DNA from: Acidobacteriota bacterium
Lineage (GTDB): Bacteria; Acidobacteriota; Terriglobia; Terriglobales; Acidobacteriaceae
DNA length: 64,000 bases
Reading direction: 5' to 3'
Assembly (NCBI GenBank): GCA_003010405.1
Contig: PJLO01000003.1
Location: forward strand, 186,001-250,000
The translations under genes were made by a program, and so were the position numbers. Shown here piece by piece: positions 6,831 through 17,170 of the stretch (its first letter is position 1; each line of letters begins with the position of its first letter). Under the pieces are notes generated by a model. It searched no databases. It was not told the origin of the DNA and saw only the letters and a list, made by a program, of their open reading frames with translations.

Positions 6831-7969
6831 AGCGTTCCCCAGCCAGCAAAGCACCAAGCGGCTTCGCTTGAGCGTACCCACCGTGCTGCCGAAATGTTTG
6901 TCCCTAACCACGTCAAATGCTGTAGCCATTTCTCCTGGAGGCCAATGTGATCGAATAGGATGGCTGCTTCCTTGCCGTGTGCGTGTTCGACAGCCTCGTT
7001 TAGTGTCATCGACGTCGGGACTCCAAGGGTTGGGTACGTGGCGACTTCCCGTCCATCCGGCAATCGAATCAATATCGTGTTGTGGAGTCCAACTCCCGTA
7101 ACGGCGCCACCGATGCATTCCAGATCGCGCTTTAGCGCGCTGTAAAGGTTCAGTCTCCTAACTGCATGGCTACGCCCTCGGGCAGTTTCCAGTTGCATCG
7201 CGATGCGTTGCAGCGCGTCTTCGGACAGCCGACCAGTGGCCGAGTCAACTTCAGTGTCACCCAACGCTAGGCTGCTCGCTGTGACGGTGCGAGCAGCACA
7301 AGCCACACCGGGCCATCCAATTCGAAGAATAGAAATCCCCTTCGCCAATGCCCGTCCGAATTCAGCACTAGTCCAGCGACTCTCAAAGTATGTTTGGGTG
7401 TCCAACATGATCAGAACATCAGAGTCGCAGAGTCGATGCCAAAGCACGCCCTGAAAATCTTCTGCCGGCAAAATTCCATGTGTGTCAAGGAAGACCTCGT
7501 AGATTTTGCTGGATAGAAAATTGAAGAGCTGAAGAGCGGCCTCCTTTGCTTCGCTACGCCGGTAGCTTACGAAAACCCGTCTCTGGCGAGGCAGGAGCCC
7601 TACACATTCAAGTAATGCGGTAGCGATTCGCAGGGCACCATCCCCTTCGAAGGTGAGGCAATTTAATGGCTTCAGAACCTCTGGCAAATCAGCGCTAATT
7701 GTTTTTGGTTCGTGCGCGACCGGAATTATCGGAATTCCGTGCGCCACGAGGCGTCCAACATCATCAGCTGGAATATTCGGCTCACCAAAAAATGCGACAG
7801 CAGCGGGAACCTTTTGAGAAGGGTAAAAACTTGCACCGCCAACAGTCCAGCCGACCTCGGTCTTGAGACCCAATCCAAATGGATTAATGACTTCTGATAT
7901 GCAAGCCTCAACCGCTGAGACCTGGCTGCTGGAAGGTGCGCCCATCAGCGCGAGTTCATATAAGCGCAT
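6827..7969 (-). CDS. TIR-domain protein with unassigned flanking domains
   Basis: A 380-residue protein whose middle (about 130-250) is a TIR domain: strand A 'RVFVSYRRSEAKEAA', a BB-loop region 'VFLDTHGILPAEDFQ', 'SDVLIMLDTQTYFESRWT' and the catalytic-type Glu in 'SAEFGRAL'. Residues 1-125 look like a Rossmann/receiver-like alpha-beta domain ('VAFFGEPNIP', 'GIPIIPVAHEP'). The C-terminal 110 residues hold a conserved-looking 'GREVATYPTLGVPTS' and 'LQEKWLQHLTWLG' that I cannot place. It is the first gene of the operon, has AGGAGA upstream of its ATG, and overlaps the SLOG gene by 4 bp. TIR proteins of this kind are NAD hydrolases or cyclases in antiphage defence; the flanking regions may sense infection. 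Confidence 0.8.
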   Translation of the reverse strand: MRLYELALMGAPSSSQVSAVEACISEVINPFGLGLKTEVGWTVGGASFYPSQKVPAAVAFFGEPNIPADDVGRLVAHGIPIIPVAHEPKTISADLPEVLKPLNCLTFEGDGALRIATALLECVGLLPRQRRVFVSYRRSEAKEAALQLFNFLSSKIYEVFLDTHGILPAEDFQGVLWHRLCDSDVLIMLDTQTYFESRWTSAEFGRALAKGISILRIGWPGVACAARTVTASSLALGDTEVDSATGRLSEDALQRIAMQLETARGRSHAVRRLNLYSALKRDLECIGGAVTGVGLHNTILIRLPDGREVATYPTLGVPTSMTLNEAVEHAHGKEAAILFDHIGLQEKWLQHLTWLGTNISAARWVRSSEAAWCFAGWGTL

Positions 7970-8017
7970 ACCAGTTTCTCCTGGTTGACGGAGCTGAAAA
8001 CGTTGCTCTTGGTACTA

Positions 8018-8055
8018 CTTAGCATATTATAAGGTTCGCTCAACATTCGCTCTGC
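8018..8055 (-). promoter_or_regulatory. Predicted promoter of the TIR/SLOG/modification operon
   Basis: On the minus strand a perfect TATAAT lies at 8031-8026, about 57 bases upstream of the first TIR start codon. No good -35 hexamer is found 16-18 bases further upstream, so the promoter may need an activator or an alternative contact. It is the only strong -10 box upstream of the six-gene run. Confidence 0.45.
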
Positions 8056-8178
8056 ACTTTTTGGAAGATCGCCGAACCGAGTATGGAACGGTCAAGCCCT
8101 GGTGACCTGCCGCGGACAATTGACTTCTGATCACTCGCGAAGCGGCACTCAGCCCGATTCGCATCTCAAACGCTTTGC

Positions 8179-9078
8179 TCACGCTCCATCTGCCCACGGT
8201 CCGCCGGCAGGCCAGTGTGAACCGAGCGGAGACATCAAGGGCACGAGAAATCTGCGTAGGTCATCGAGAATTTGGTTCAGATCGGCAGGCGCGGCAGTCA
8301 TATGCTCGCGCCCGAGGAAGGCTCTCCACCGCGTGTTCCACTGTTCCGCATAGAGCCTTGTGAGCCCAGTCGGAACGTCGGCATGCATCGGAGTCTCGCG
8401 CCGTTCAAAGGTCCGCTGCACGGCTGCCGAGAGTTCAGCTCCGTCAAATTCAAAAGTTCGCGAAATAAGCCAGAGATCGTAGAAATCCTTGAGGCGGCTA
8501 TTCGCGATTCCCAGCACTACGATGGCATTGAACTTCTCTGCGACGACGGTCGTCATCGGATAGGCGCGAAGATGCGGTGCGGGGGAATCGAGGAGGACGG
8601 GATACGCAATTTCGACCGGCCCCGGCGTGATGATGTCGCCAAAGCCGATATCGATCTGAATAGGGATGCGTGCTCCGTCAATGACGGCGTAGGTTTGAAC
8701 GCGAACGCCGCCATACTCCAACTCCTCTCGTATGGGAGCCGCAGTAAGGCCCTCAATATCGAAGGTCACGCCGTCGTCCGGAACCTGTGTCGCGCAAATT
8801 GCTTTGAATGTCGCCGTGAGCGATTCCGTGTCATTCGCTCCATAGCCCAGCAGGTCCAGATCGCGTGTTGGACGGAACGGATCGTGAAGCCAGGTCACGA
8901 ACAGCATCGCGCCCTTCAAGATGAAACTGTCACGATGGTCGGAAACACTGAGCCGGTAGAGCAATCTCTCCAGTGCGTAGCGCGTCAGTAGAATTTGATA
9001 ATCGGTTTTCTCCGCTCGAGCACGCGCAAGAAGCCTGGCTCGCACCGATGCACCGACATTGCGGACCTCACGAGACAT
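8179..9078 (-). CDS. AbiEii-type nucleotidyltransferase toxin
   Basis: A 299-residue member of the AbiEii/AbiGii toxin family (DUF1814-type nucleotidyltransferase). Characteristic segments are 'FILKGAMLFVTW' and 'PTRDLDLLGYG', the latter holding the Asp-x-Asp metal site, and later 'VVAEKFNAIVVLG' and 'RLKDFYDLWLI'. AbiEii toxins are nucleotidyltransferases that block growth or translation, giving abortive infection or plasmid stabilisation. The ATG at 9078 overlaps the 3' end of the antitoxin gene by 11 bp, the usual antitoxin-first coupled order. The motifs needed for activity appear intact. Confidence 0.9.
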   Translation of the reverse strand: MSREVRNVGASVRARLLARARAEKTDYQILLTRYALERLLYRLSVSDHRDSFILKGAMLFVTWLHDPFRPTRDLDLLGYGANDTESLTATFKAICATQVPDDGVTFDIEGLTAAPIREELEYGGVRVQTYAVIDGARIPIQIDIGFGDIITPGPVEIAYPVLLDSPAPHLRAYPMTTVVAEKFNAIVVLGIANSRLKDFYDLWLISRTFEFDGAELSAAVQRTFERRETPMHADVPTGLTRLYAEQWNTRWRAFLGREHMTAAPADLNQILDDLRRFLVPLMSPLGSHWPAGGPWADGA

Positions 9079-9682
9079 GGGCCACCTCCGTTTCGACATA
9101 GGGGCGCATGATCGTCCAAACGCGCGCCTTCTTGGCATAATGCCAGAGTTGGTCCGACGTGCATTTGCGCTGGCGAATGCCTTCGCGCAGCCCTTCCATC
9201 GCCACGTCGATGCCGATCTTGTTGCGATACCGGAAGCAATCCACAATCGTTCGGGCCGGATCGGTGATAGGGACGTGGCGGGATTGAATCGAGTGTCGTT
9301 GAACGCCTTCAGTCATGGCCCATCCGCTGAAACGGACGAACCGAATGGATGGATAGCCGATCTTCGGCTTCCACGCCGTGCGCTCGATTGCCATCCAAAC
9401 TGCGGAAGGCATCTGGAGCGTGATCTGATGGAATTGGAGGGCGGAGATCAGGCAAATGACGCCCTTGGGAACAAGCGCCGCGGCCTCAGCAAGAGCCTGA
9501 CTGGCATCAATCGGGGCGTCTGCAAGCTGGTAGAGTCCTCGCGATGGGCGAACGACCTGTCCGTCTCGCACCAGGCGCGCAAGGGTTTCCTGATCAATCT
9601 CCTCTGCAAGGAAGTCCTTGAGACGGAGAATTCCCTTGGCCTTTAGGAGATTGAGCACACGTTCTTTTTGAGTGTCTGCCAT
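9068..9682 (-). CDS. AbiEi-type antitoxin / transcriptional autorepressor
   Basis: A 204-residue member of the AbiEi antitoxin family. The N-terminal winged-helix part (about 1-60: 'ERVLNLLKAKGILRLKDF' to 'GLYQLAD') is followed by the conserved 'GVICLISALQFHQI' and 'HVPITDPARTIVDCFRYR' segments of the C-terminal antitoxin domain. AbiEi binds inverted repeats in its own promoter and neutralises AbiEii. The ATG at 9682 is preferred over in-frame starts at 9703 and 9721 because it begins the conserved region and the upstream bases form a plausible operator. Confidence 0.88.
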   Translation of the reverse strand: MADTQKERVLNLLKAKGILRLKDFLAEEIDQETLARLVRDGQVVRPSRGLYQLADAPIDASQALAEAAALVPKGVICLISALQFHQITLQMPSAVWMAIERTAWKPKIGYPSIRFVRFSGWAMTEGVQRHSIQSRHVPITDPARTIVDCFRYRNKIGIDVAMEGLREGIRQRKCTSDQLWHYAKKARVWTIMRPYVETEVAHVS

Positions 9683-9730
9683 GTGACAATACCTATGCAT
9701 TAATGAAGCATAGTTTAGCATTTGTCACAT
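9681..9730 (-). promoter_or_regulatory. Probable AbiE operator: nested inverted repeats
   Basis: ATGTGACAA at 9681-9689 is repeated exactly inverted as TTGTCACAT at 9722-9730, and inside it CTATGC (9693-9698) is repeated inverted as GCATAG (9708-9713). The set covers the start codon and the 50 bases upstream of the antitoxin gene, where AbiEi-type repressors bind. The repeats are seen directly; binding is inferred from the family. Confidence 0.55.
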
Positions 9731-10335
9731 CGACAAACCCGTGCCGTCTACGCCTTAAACTTCGGGCGGAGCAATGGCCAGGCAGAGTAGCGCCGCCACG
9801 GCGCTCACGGTAGCAGAAGGAATGGTAGCGTGCATTGCAATGTGCCAATATCTTTCTCTCTCTGGAGAAATCATTCTAACTATCACAAAATGCACGCCTT
9901 ACTGTGGGGGTATTTTCTACTGCAAATATTGATCGTTTCACAATGGCAAGTCATTTAATTTCATGGAGTTACATATGCAGAGGCTTTGTAGCACCTGAGG
10001 GTCGAAAGGCGAAGCTGGGGGTATGTAGCACAAAATATTTTTTATCACCTTTGTTTTCAACGCGTGTGAATCCCTGGGGCAGCCAAGCTTGTGTTCAGCT
10101 ATCTAGGCCATCCCACAGCATCCCGTTCAAAATCTTCAAGCAAACCGACTCTAAGTAAAGCAACCGTGAGTGTATTTCTGATTACGGTTTCATGTCCTGG
10201 ATGTAGTAGTGAGGCAGCCACAGCATGAGATGAACTAGGCTATGCGCAAGTTCTTACGCCCAAAGCGCAGAATGAGAGCAGTGCATGGCCAGCAGCCGTG
10301 TGCTGCTCTTTTGGAGATGCGGTGTCCGTGTCCGT
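9731..10335. other. Gene-poor gap between AbiE and the LysR gene
   Basis: About 600 bases with no supported gene. A possible 84-codon reading frame at 9904-10158 (+) has no ribosome-binding site, an atypical composition and no recognisable motif, so it is not called. The stretch is richer in A/T runs than its surroundings (for example near 10030), fitting a junction between the accessory region and the core chromosome. No att-like repeat, tRNA or IS remnant was found. Confidence 0.5.
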
Positions 10336-11241
10336 TTACTGAGTATCAAGTAGCTGCCGACGGGCTGACTCACAGATCGCCACAACCGCGGGGTGCTTCA
10401 GTTTCCGCTCCGAGGAGATCGCATAAAAGTGAGTTCGCACTTCTGAAGTTGCCCCTACGCGCCGAAGCCGATCCTGCTTCTTCAACTGGTTCTCAAAAAC
10501 CGACGGGACGGGAAAAAGTCCAGTTCCATGCTGGCCAAATGCACGCAACAGTGCATGATCTTCGAATTCCCCAATCACGTTCGGCACTATCCCTGTCGAG
10601 TCAAACCAATAGTCTAGGTTCCGCCTGATAGCGGTGTTGTCCGTAGGGAGTAATATCGGAGCGCCGTGAAGACATTCCGGGAAGCGACCGCGAAGCTGCA
10701 TAACCAGCTTTTCCGTGCCAACAAATGAGATCGTGGAATCACCCAGCGAATGATTGTAAGCACGGACTTTTAAGTTGGGGTCAGCGGGACTGTCCGACAG
10801 CACGACATCAAGCTCAAGCGTCGCGAGTCTTGCGATCAGATCGTCGGAGGAGGCTTCACGGCATACGATTCGGATCGGTTCATTCAGCTGCAGCGCTGGT
10901 TGGATCAGCCATCGCGCAATCATTTTTGGCAAAACGTCAGCCACGCCGATGTCTACCCTAATCGGTCGTCCCGTTGGCCGGTTTCGCACCGTGTCCATGA
11001 GTTCCCGACCGAGAGTGAAAATGTCTTCTGCATAATCGAAAACGGTCCGGCCCATCTCCGTTAAATCCAGCTTGCGCCCGTTACGAACGAATAATGCCTC
11101 GCCGAAATTTGCCTGGAGCTCTTTCAGTTGTGCGCTAATTGCAGAGGGCGAGACACGCAACTGAGACGCAGCTTGGTTCACTCCGCCAGTTTTCACAACA
11201 TTCCAGAAATAGTAAAGATGGTGGTAGTTCAGCCATTCCAT
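10336..11241 (-). CDS. LysR-family transcriptional regulator, NhaR-like
   Basis: A 301-residue LysR regulator. The N-terminal winged HTH 'NYHHLYYFWNVVKTGGVNQA' followed by 'LRVSPSAISAQLKELQ' is the NhaR subtype signature, where YHHLYYFW is nearly invariant. A linker and a substrate-binding domain follow (about 90-295). NhaR of enterobacteria responds to Na+ and pH and activates a sodium/proton antiporter and adhesion genes; no antiporter is present here. It is divergent from the HPF-like gene across about 220 bp and could regulate the stress genes to its right, which is inference. It is not OxyR-like: the conserved redox Cys pair is missing. Confidence 0.85.
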   Translation of the reverse strand: MEWLNYHHLYYFWNVVKTGGVNQAASQLRVSPSAISAQLKELQANFGEALFVRNGRKLDLTEMGRTVFDYAEDIFTLGRELMDTVRNRPTGRPIRVDIGVADVLPKMIARWLIQPALQLNEPIRIVCREASSDDLIARLATLELDVVLSDSPADPNLKVRAYNHSLGDSTISFVGTEKLVMQLRGRFPECLHGAPILLPTDNTAIRRNLDYWFDSTGIVPNVIGEFEDHALLRAFGQHGTGLFPVPSVFENQLKKQDRLRRVGATSEVRTHFYAISSERKLKHPAVVAICESARRQLLDTQ

Positions 11242-11459
11242 TTAGCACACCTTGTCCAGCCGTGCCCCTAGCTGACTCTTCGGAACTGTTGACCAATCCA
11301 GAGCGAGAATAGCTCCAATCCAATCGGTCTTACGATCTTGGCAATCAGCCGGGACTAGGGCTACACAATATTAATATTTTCCGAACGATGAATGAATAAC
11401 TATGACATTTTCATAAATTACCTGAGCAACTATGTTGATGACAAAGGGAGGTGACGAAC

Positions 11460-11789
11460 ATGAAATTCGAGCTGTGCATCAGCGATGCACTTCCCGTACT
11501 TCTGGAGAGATATGTGCAGCGAAAGCTGAGCTTCGCCCTTTCACACTACGGTAACCGCATTGCGAATGTTTCAGTCCGCTTATCCGACGGCAGCAATCCA
11601 GGTGAGAGCAAGTGCCGCATGGTCGCCGAGCTCACGCCTTTCGGAAATGTCGAGGTCGAAGAACGCGACGTGGATTTATTCGGCGCGATTGACAGGGCCG
11701 CCGGGCGTTTACGGCATCGCCTTGTCCGCGAGATGGATCGCGTCCGCAACCTGCAAACGACTCGAAAATCGATTCGAATAGCCGCATAA
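11460..11789 (+). CDS. HPF/RaiA-type ribosome-associated factor
   Basis: A 109-residue protein resembling short hibernation-promoting factors: an N-terminal 'KFELCISDALPVLLERYVQR' strand-helix, a middle strand pair around 'IANVSVRLSDG' and a basic C-terminal helix 'AIDRAAGRLRHRLVREMDR'. Such proteins bind the 30S subunit and block or dimerise ribosomes in stationary phase or stress. The ATG at 11460 is chosen over a GTG at 11451 because GGGAGG sits at normal spacing before the ATG. It leads the plus-strand group HPF, Rnk-like, small membrane protein, katG. Confidence 0.75.
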   Translation: MKFELCISDALPVLLERYVQRKLSFALSHYGNRIANVSVRLSDGSNPGESKCRMVAELTPFGNVEVEERDVDLFGAIDRAAGRLRHRLVREMDRVRNLQTTRKSIRIAA

Positions 11790-12014
11790 AAGTTCAAGAA
11801 TTGGGAGGAGGTAAACGCGGCAAGTCTATCGTTTATTTCAATCCGCCACGCCAGCGTGATTGCGTCATGGCCACCTGGAGGAACGTGCTTCCTTGTATAC
11901 GTGCGCAGCAGTTCTATTCCGCCGCCGAGGTGGTGATAACGCAAGGCTAGAAGGCTCGCCTATGCGCGTTCTGAATCCCGCAAAACGGGTGCCAGGCAAC
12001 TGGGAGGTTAATGA

Positions 12015-12500
12015 GTGACACACGAGATCATTGTTACAGACAAGGACTTCAATCGGCTTCAGGCTCTGATTGAATCATCGCGATGGTACCGCAGGTTCGA
12101 TCAGCAACACATCGATGAACTTGAAGAGGAGCTAAACCAGGCTCGCGTTGTTCCGGATGCCGCCGTGCCAGGTGGAGTGGTGCAACTGTACAGCATCGTT
12201 TGTGTGACTGATTTGGATAACGGCAAGAAATGTGAGTACCAGCTCGTTCTTCCAAAACATGCAGATAGCGCAAGAAGCATGATTTCGGTTCTTGCTCCGA
12301 TTGGGACCGCGTTGCTGGGGTATTCGGTTGGCGCAATCATCGACTGGAAAGTGCCCGCAGGCAAGCGTCGGTTTCGTATCGACTCGGTTGAACATAGAAC
12401 AGACGCGCTGCCGAGCACAACCGACCTGGACACCCGCGTGAATGAGCAAGCCGGTAATGATGTCGGATTGTCGAGCGCACGCAGGCAGGATTGTGGTTAA
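12015..12500 (+). CDS. rnk: Rnk/GreA-C-type nucleoside-diphosphate-kinase regulator-like protein
   Basis: A 161-residue protein. A short N-terminal coiled-coil-like helix pair ('IVTDKDFNRLQALIES' to 'HIDELEEELNQARVV') is followed by the FKBP-like C-terminal domain shared by GreA, GreB and Rnk ('VVQLYSIVCVTDLDNGKK', 'ISVLAPIGTALLGYSVG', 'FRIDSVEHR'). Rnk binds RNA polymerase near the secondary channel and influences nucleotide metabolism. The C-terminal 30 residues are low in conservation. The GTG at 12015 has GGGAGG seven bases upstream; a nearby ATG at 12011 is out of frame and soon meets a stop. Confidence 0.8.
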   Translation: MTHEIIVTDKDFNRLQALIESSRWYRRFDQQHIDELEEELNQARVVPDAAVPGGVVQLYSIVCVTDLDNGKKCEYQLVLPKHADSARSMISVLAPIGTALLGYSVGAIIDWKVPAGKRRFRIDSVEHRTDALPSTTDLDTRVNEQAGNDVGLSSARRQDCG

Positions 12501-12566
12501 AGAGTTGCGCGCAGGAGTCGTTTGTCACCTGCGCGCAACCCATTTCGTCAAGAGGAGTTCTTAAAA

Positions 12567-12719
12567 TTGGAACCGGCAACCATCGTTGTTCTTCTGCTGA
12601 CCACCCTCACGTTTGGAGCTCTCGCGTATATTGAAATCAAGTCTCGACGGTTTCAACGCGAGGCAAACAAATGCTCCCCCGATACAAGCAAACCATCTCC
12701 AAAATCAAGCCGATCTTGA
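12567..12719 (+). CDS. Small single-pass membrane protein
   Basis: A 50-residue protein starting at a TTG (12567) with AGAGGAG nine bases upstream. One hydrophobic helix ('TIVVLLLTTLTFGALAYI') is followed by a basic, Ser/Lys-rich cytoplasmic tail ending in 'KPSPKSSRS'. No family is recognised. It sits between the Rnk-like gene and katG on the same strand and may be co-transcribed. A longer reading from 12522 lacks a ribosome-binding site. Confidence 0.6.
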   Translation: MEPATIVVLLLTTLTFGALAYIEIKSRRFQREANKCSPDTSKPSPKSSRS

Positions 12720-12799
12720 ACAACGAGGGCAGAGCTGTTTAGCTGCTTTCAGCTCCTGCTCAAAATCTCCAAGCCAAGCTGTTGCTTTTTCAGAAATAG

Positions 12800-15121
<2,322 letters not shown>

Positions 15122-15139
15122 CGTTGTTTATTCCTACCA

Positions 15140-15167
15140 CGGTGCTCAACGGAACCGTTGAGCACCG
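15140..15167 (+). terminator. Hairpin after katG
   Basis: A near-perfect inverted repeat with a 13-bp arm CGGTGCTCAACGG, two central A bases and the matching arm CCGTTGAGCACCG lies 18 bases after the katG stop. No T-run follows, so it is either a 3' stabilising hairpin or an atypical terminator. Confidence 0.5.
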
Positions 15168-15396
15168 CAGAACTAAAGTCGTTTGGCGCCCAGCCTGTCA
15201 GCAATCTCAAGGTAGATGGTGCCACTTGCTCCTTCAGGTGTGTCCAATCGGTCATACGGCTTCCGACGTGATCTCGTTAAAGTTGAAAACACGGGTTCCA
15301 AGCCTCTTCCCCATGCCTCAAATCGAACGAATGCTCTGCCGCAGCCAATTGCCAAAGTTATTGACAAAGAGTTTTGCCCTAATAATCATTACGTGT

Positions 15397-17109
15397 ATGA
15401 AAATTTTTGCCCTCAAATGTCTGAACAAGGCTTTTTACCTCGTAATTTTTACTATGACGATTACCGGGAGTATTTTTGCGGCACATGAGCAGATTGTGCA
15501 TGGCATTCTTTCCGGAAACTCCGCAATGGTAGAGAAGGGCTTCAAGTCGAACAAAAAGGACATTGAGGGCGTCGTCCATGTTGAACAAGCCGCACCCTTA
15601 TGCCCGAACTATGTCGATTTGACTCCTTTGCAGGCTGCGGCCTGCGTTGGCGATGAATTCAACGTCAGACGGCTCATTGGATTGCAAGCGAACCTCGAAA
15701 ACGGCGGCTCACGCGGTTCGACGCCGCTCATGTTCGCCTTGGCCAACAAGCATGAAGACCTGGCGCTTGTGCTTATGGACGCCGGGGCGCGCATAAACGG
15801 CAAGAGCGCCACCGGAAAGACACCTTTGATGATTGCGTCGGGACTTGGCGAGCGTAAGGCCGTGGAGAAGTTCCTGCGCGCCGGGGCCGACGTAAAGCAG
15901 ACCGATAACGACGGTCGTACCGCGCTGCTCATAGCAATCGACCCGGTAATCGCCCGAATGCTTGTTGCGTTCGGGGCCGACACGAATACTGTTGATCAAG
16001 GTGGAGTTACAGGGCTGCACAACGCCGCAATCTCGGGCAATGTCGCCATGATCGATTTTTGGCTCGAAGCCGGAGTCTCGGTTGATGCCCGCACTCGCGC
16101 AGGCATGACGCCGCTGATCGCAGCCCGGATGGGCGAAGCGGCTGTAGCAGCAATACAGGCCTCCACCAAAAGTCAGCTTCCGGCAGGCTCGCAGCCTCCT
16201 TCACAGCCTAAGCCATACAGGGAGGCCATTGAGCGTCTCACAGCGGAAATGAACAAGCTTGTAATAAGGGATAGCAATGATGCATTCGCGGCCGGCAAGG
16301 AGGGCAATTCAGCTAAAGCTCTTCAGCTTTGGAGTTCCGCCGTGCGCCGCGCCGCAAGCACGGGCCCTGACGCCGAGGATAACGCTATCGCCTCCATGCT
16401 GACCTATATTGCGACGCTTCCTGCCTGGCCAGGGATTTCAGAGGAAGCCCGCGAACATGCCGTACGGGCGCAGTACTATCTCGGCAAGGGGAAGAATGTC
16501 GATGGCGCGATCAAGGAGTTGCATCTAGCGCTTGGTGTTGCCCCGTGGTGGGCGGACGGGTATCACGACCTCGGCGTTATTGAAGAGGGGCGCGGCAACC
16601 ATGATGAGGCAAAGCGCAGACTAAAGATTTTTCTCGCCATGGCCCCCAACGATCCGAACGCGCGTGCCGTCCGCGATAAGATGATTGAAATCGACATGGC
16701 CAAGGAACAGGAAGGCAAGGTGGCCTCGATGGGCGGAGCCTGGACCGACGGGAAACGTTCCTGGACAGTATCCGTGCGCGGAGACGGCATGATCATTTCC
16801 GGTAACTCGCGTACTTTCACCATGTCCATGCATGAAGGAATGCTTGAGGGCACAATGACTGGTGACGGCGGTACTGTGCAAACCTGTTCCTACCCGGGAC
16901 AGAAACACCCAGCTACAGGAAAGTACGACGCCGAGGCCAGGACCATTTCGCTCGATTCAATGTGGTCCATTTACGATGTGCACTCGCATTGCGTGAATGC
17001 CTTTGGAAATCCATCCAACTGCTGCCTTTTCTGCACAAAAGTCTGCGATGGCGCCACTTTGCAGAAGAATGAAGATTGGCATGCCGTGCTGCATCCGGCA
17101 CAGAAGTGA
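15397..17109 (+). CDS. Secreted ankyrin-repeat and TPR-containing protein
   Basis: A 570-residue exported protein. Starting from the ATG at 15397 it has a signal peptide (hydrophobic core 'AFYLVIFTMTITGSIFA', cleavage before 'AHEQ'). Residues about 45-240 hold five or six ankyrin repeats ('GSTPLMFALANKHEDLALVL', 'GKTPLMIASGLGERKAVEKF', 'GRTALLIAI', 'GVTGLHNAAISGNVAMIDFW'). A TPR-like helical part follows around 370-440 ('GAIKELHLALGVAPWWADGY'). The last 100 residues are a Cys-rich beta domain ('CCLFCTKVCDG'). No ribosome-binding site precedes this ATG, so the start is uncertain. It opens a run of three exported proteins with short gaps. It is probably a periplasmic or surface protein-binding scaffold; the partner is unknown. 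Confidence 0.7.
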   Translation: MKIFALKCLNKAFYLVIFTMTITGSIFAAHEQIVHGILSGNSAMVEKGFKSNKKDIEGVVHVEQAAPLCPNYVDLTPLQAAACVGDEFNVRRLIGLQANLENGGSRGSTPLMFALANKHEDLALVLMDAGARINGKSATGKTPLMIASGLGERKAVEKFLRAGADVKQTDNDGRTALLIAIDPVIARMLVAFGADTNTVDQGGVTGLHNAAISGNVAMIDFWLEAGVSVDARTRAGMTPLIAARMGEAAVAAIQASTKSQLPAGSQPPSQPKPYREAIERLTAEMNKLVIRDSNDAFAAGKEGNSAKALQLWSSAVRRAASTGPDAEDNAIASMLTYIATLPAWPGISEEAREHAVRAQYYLGKGKNVDGAIKELHLALGVAPWWADGYHDLGVIEEGRGNHDEAKRRLKIFLAMAPNDPNARAVRDKMIEIDMAKEQEGKVASMGGAWTDGKRSWTVSVRGDGMIISGNSRTFTMSMHEGMLEGTMTGDGGTVQTCSYPGQKHPATGKYDAEARTISLDSMWSIYDVHSHCVNAFGNPSNCCLFCTKVCDGATLQKNEDWHAVLHPAQK

Positions 17110-17170
17110 ACCTGAAGAAGATTCACTACCCTGCAGTCTAGCTTTGCGTGAAAGGTAGGTTGGACTCGAA

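Noticed and set aside
6831..7118. Longer start for the SLOG protein (296 residues)
   Set aside because: The added residues are translated from the overlapping TIR gene in another frame and read as low-complexity Arg/Ser-rich sequence; the ATGA overlap at 6827-6830 gives the true start.
7911..8178. LexA- or phage-repressor-type operator upstream of the TIR operon
   Set aside because: Apart from the TATAAT box, no clear inverted repeat was found between 7970 and 8178 that the nearby XRE regulator might bind.
9904..10158. 84-codon plus-strand frame in the gap beside AbiE
   Set aside because: No ribosome-binding site, no recognisable motif and composition unlike a coding region; probably chance.
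10336..11241. LysR gene as OxyR controlling katG
   Set aside because: The sequence has the NhaR-type N-terminus (YHHLYYFW) and lacks the redox Cys pair of OxyR; katG is also 1.6 kb away.
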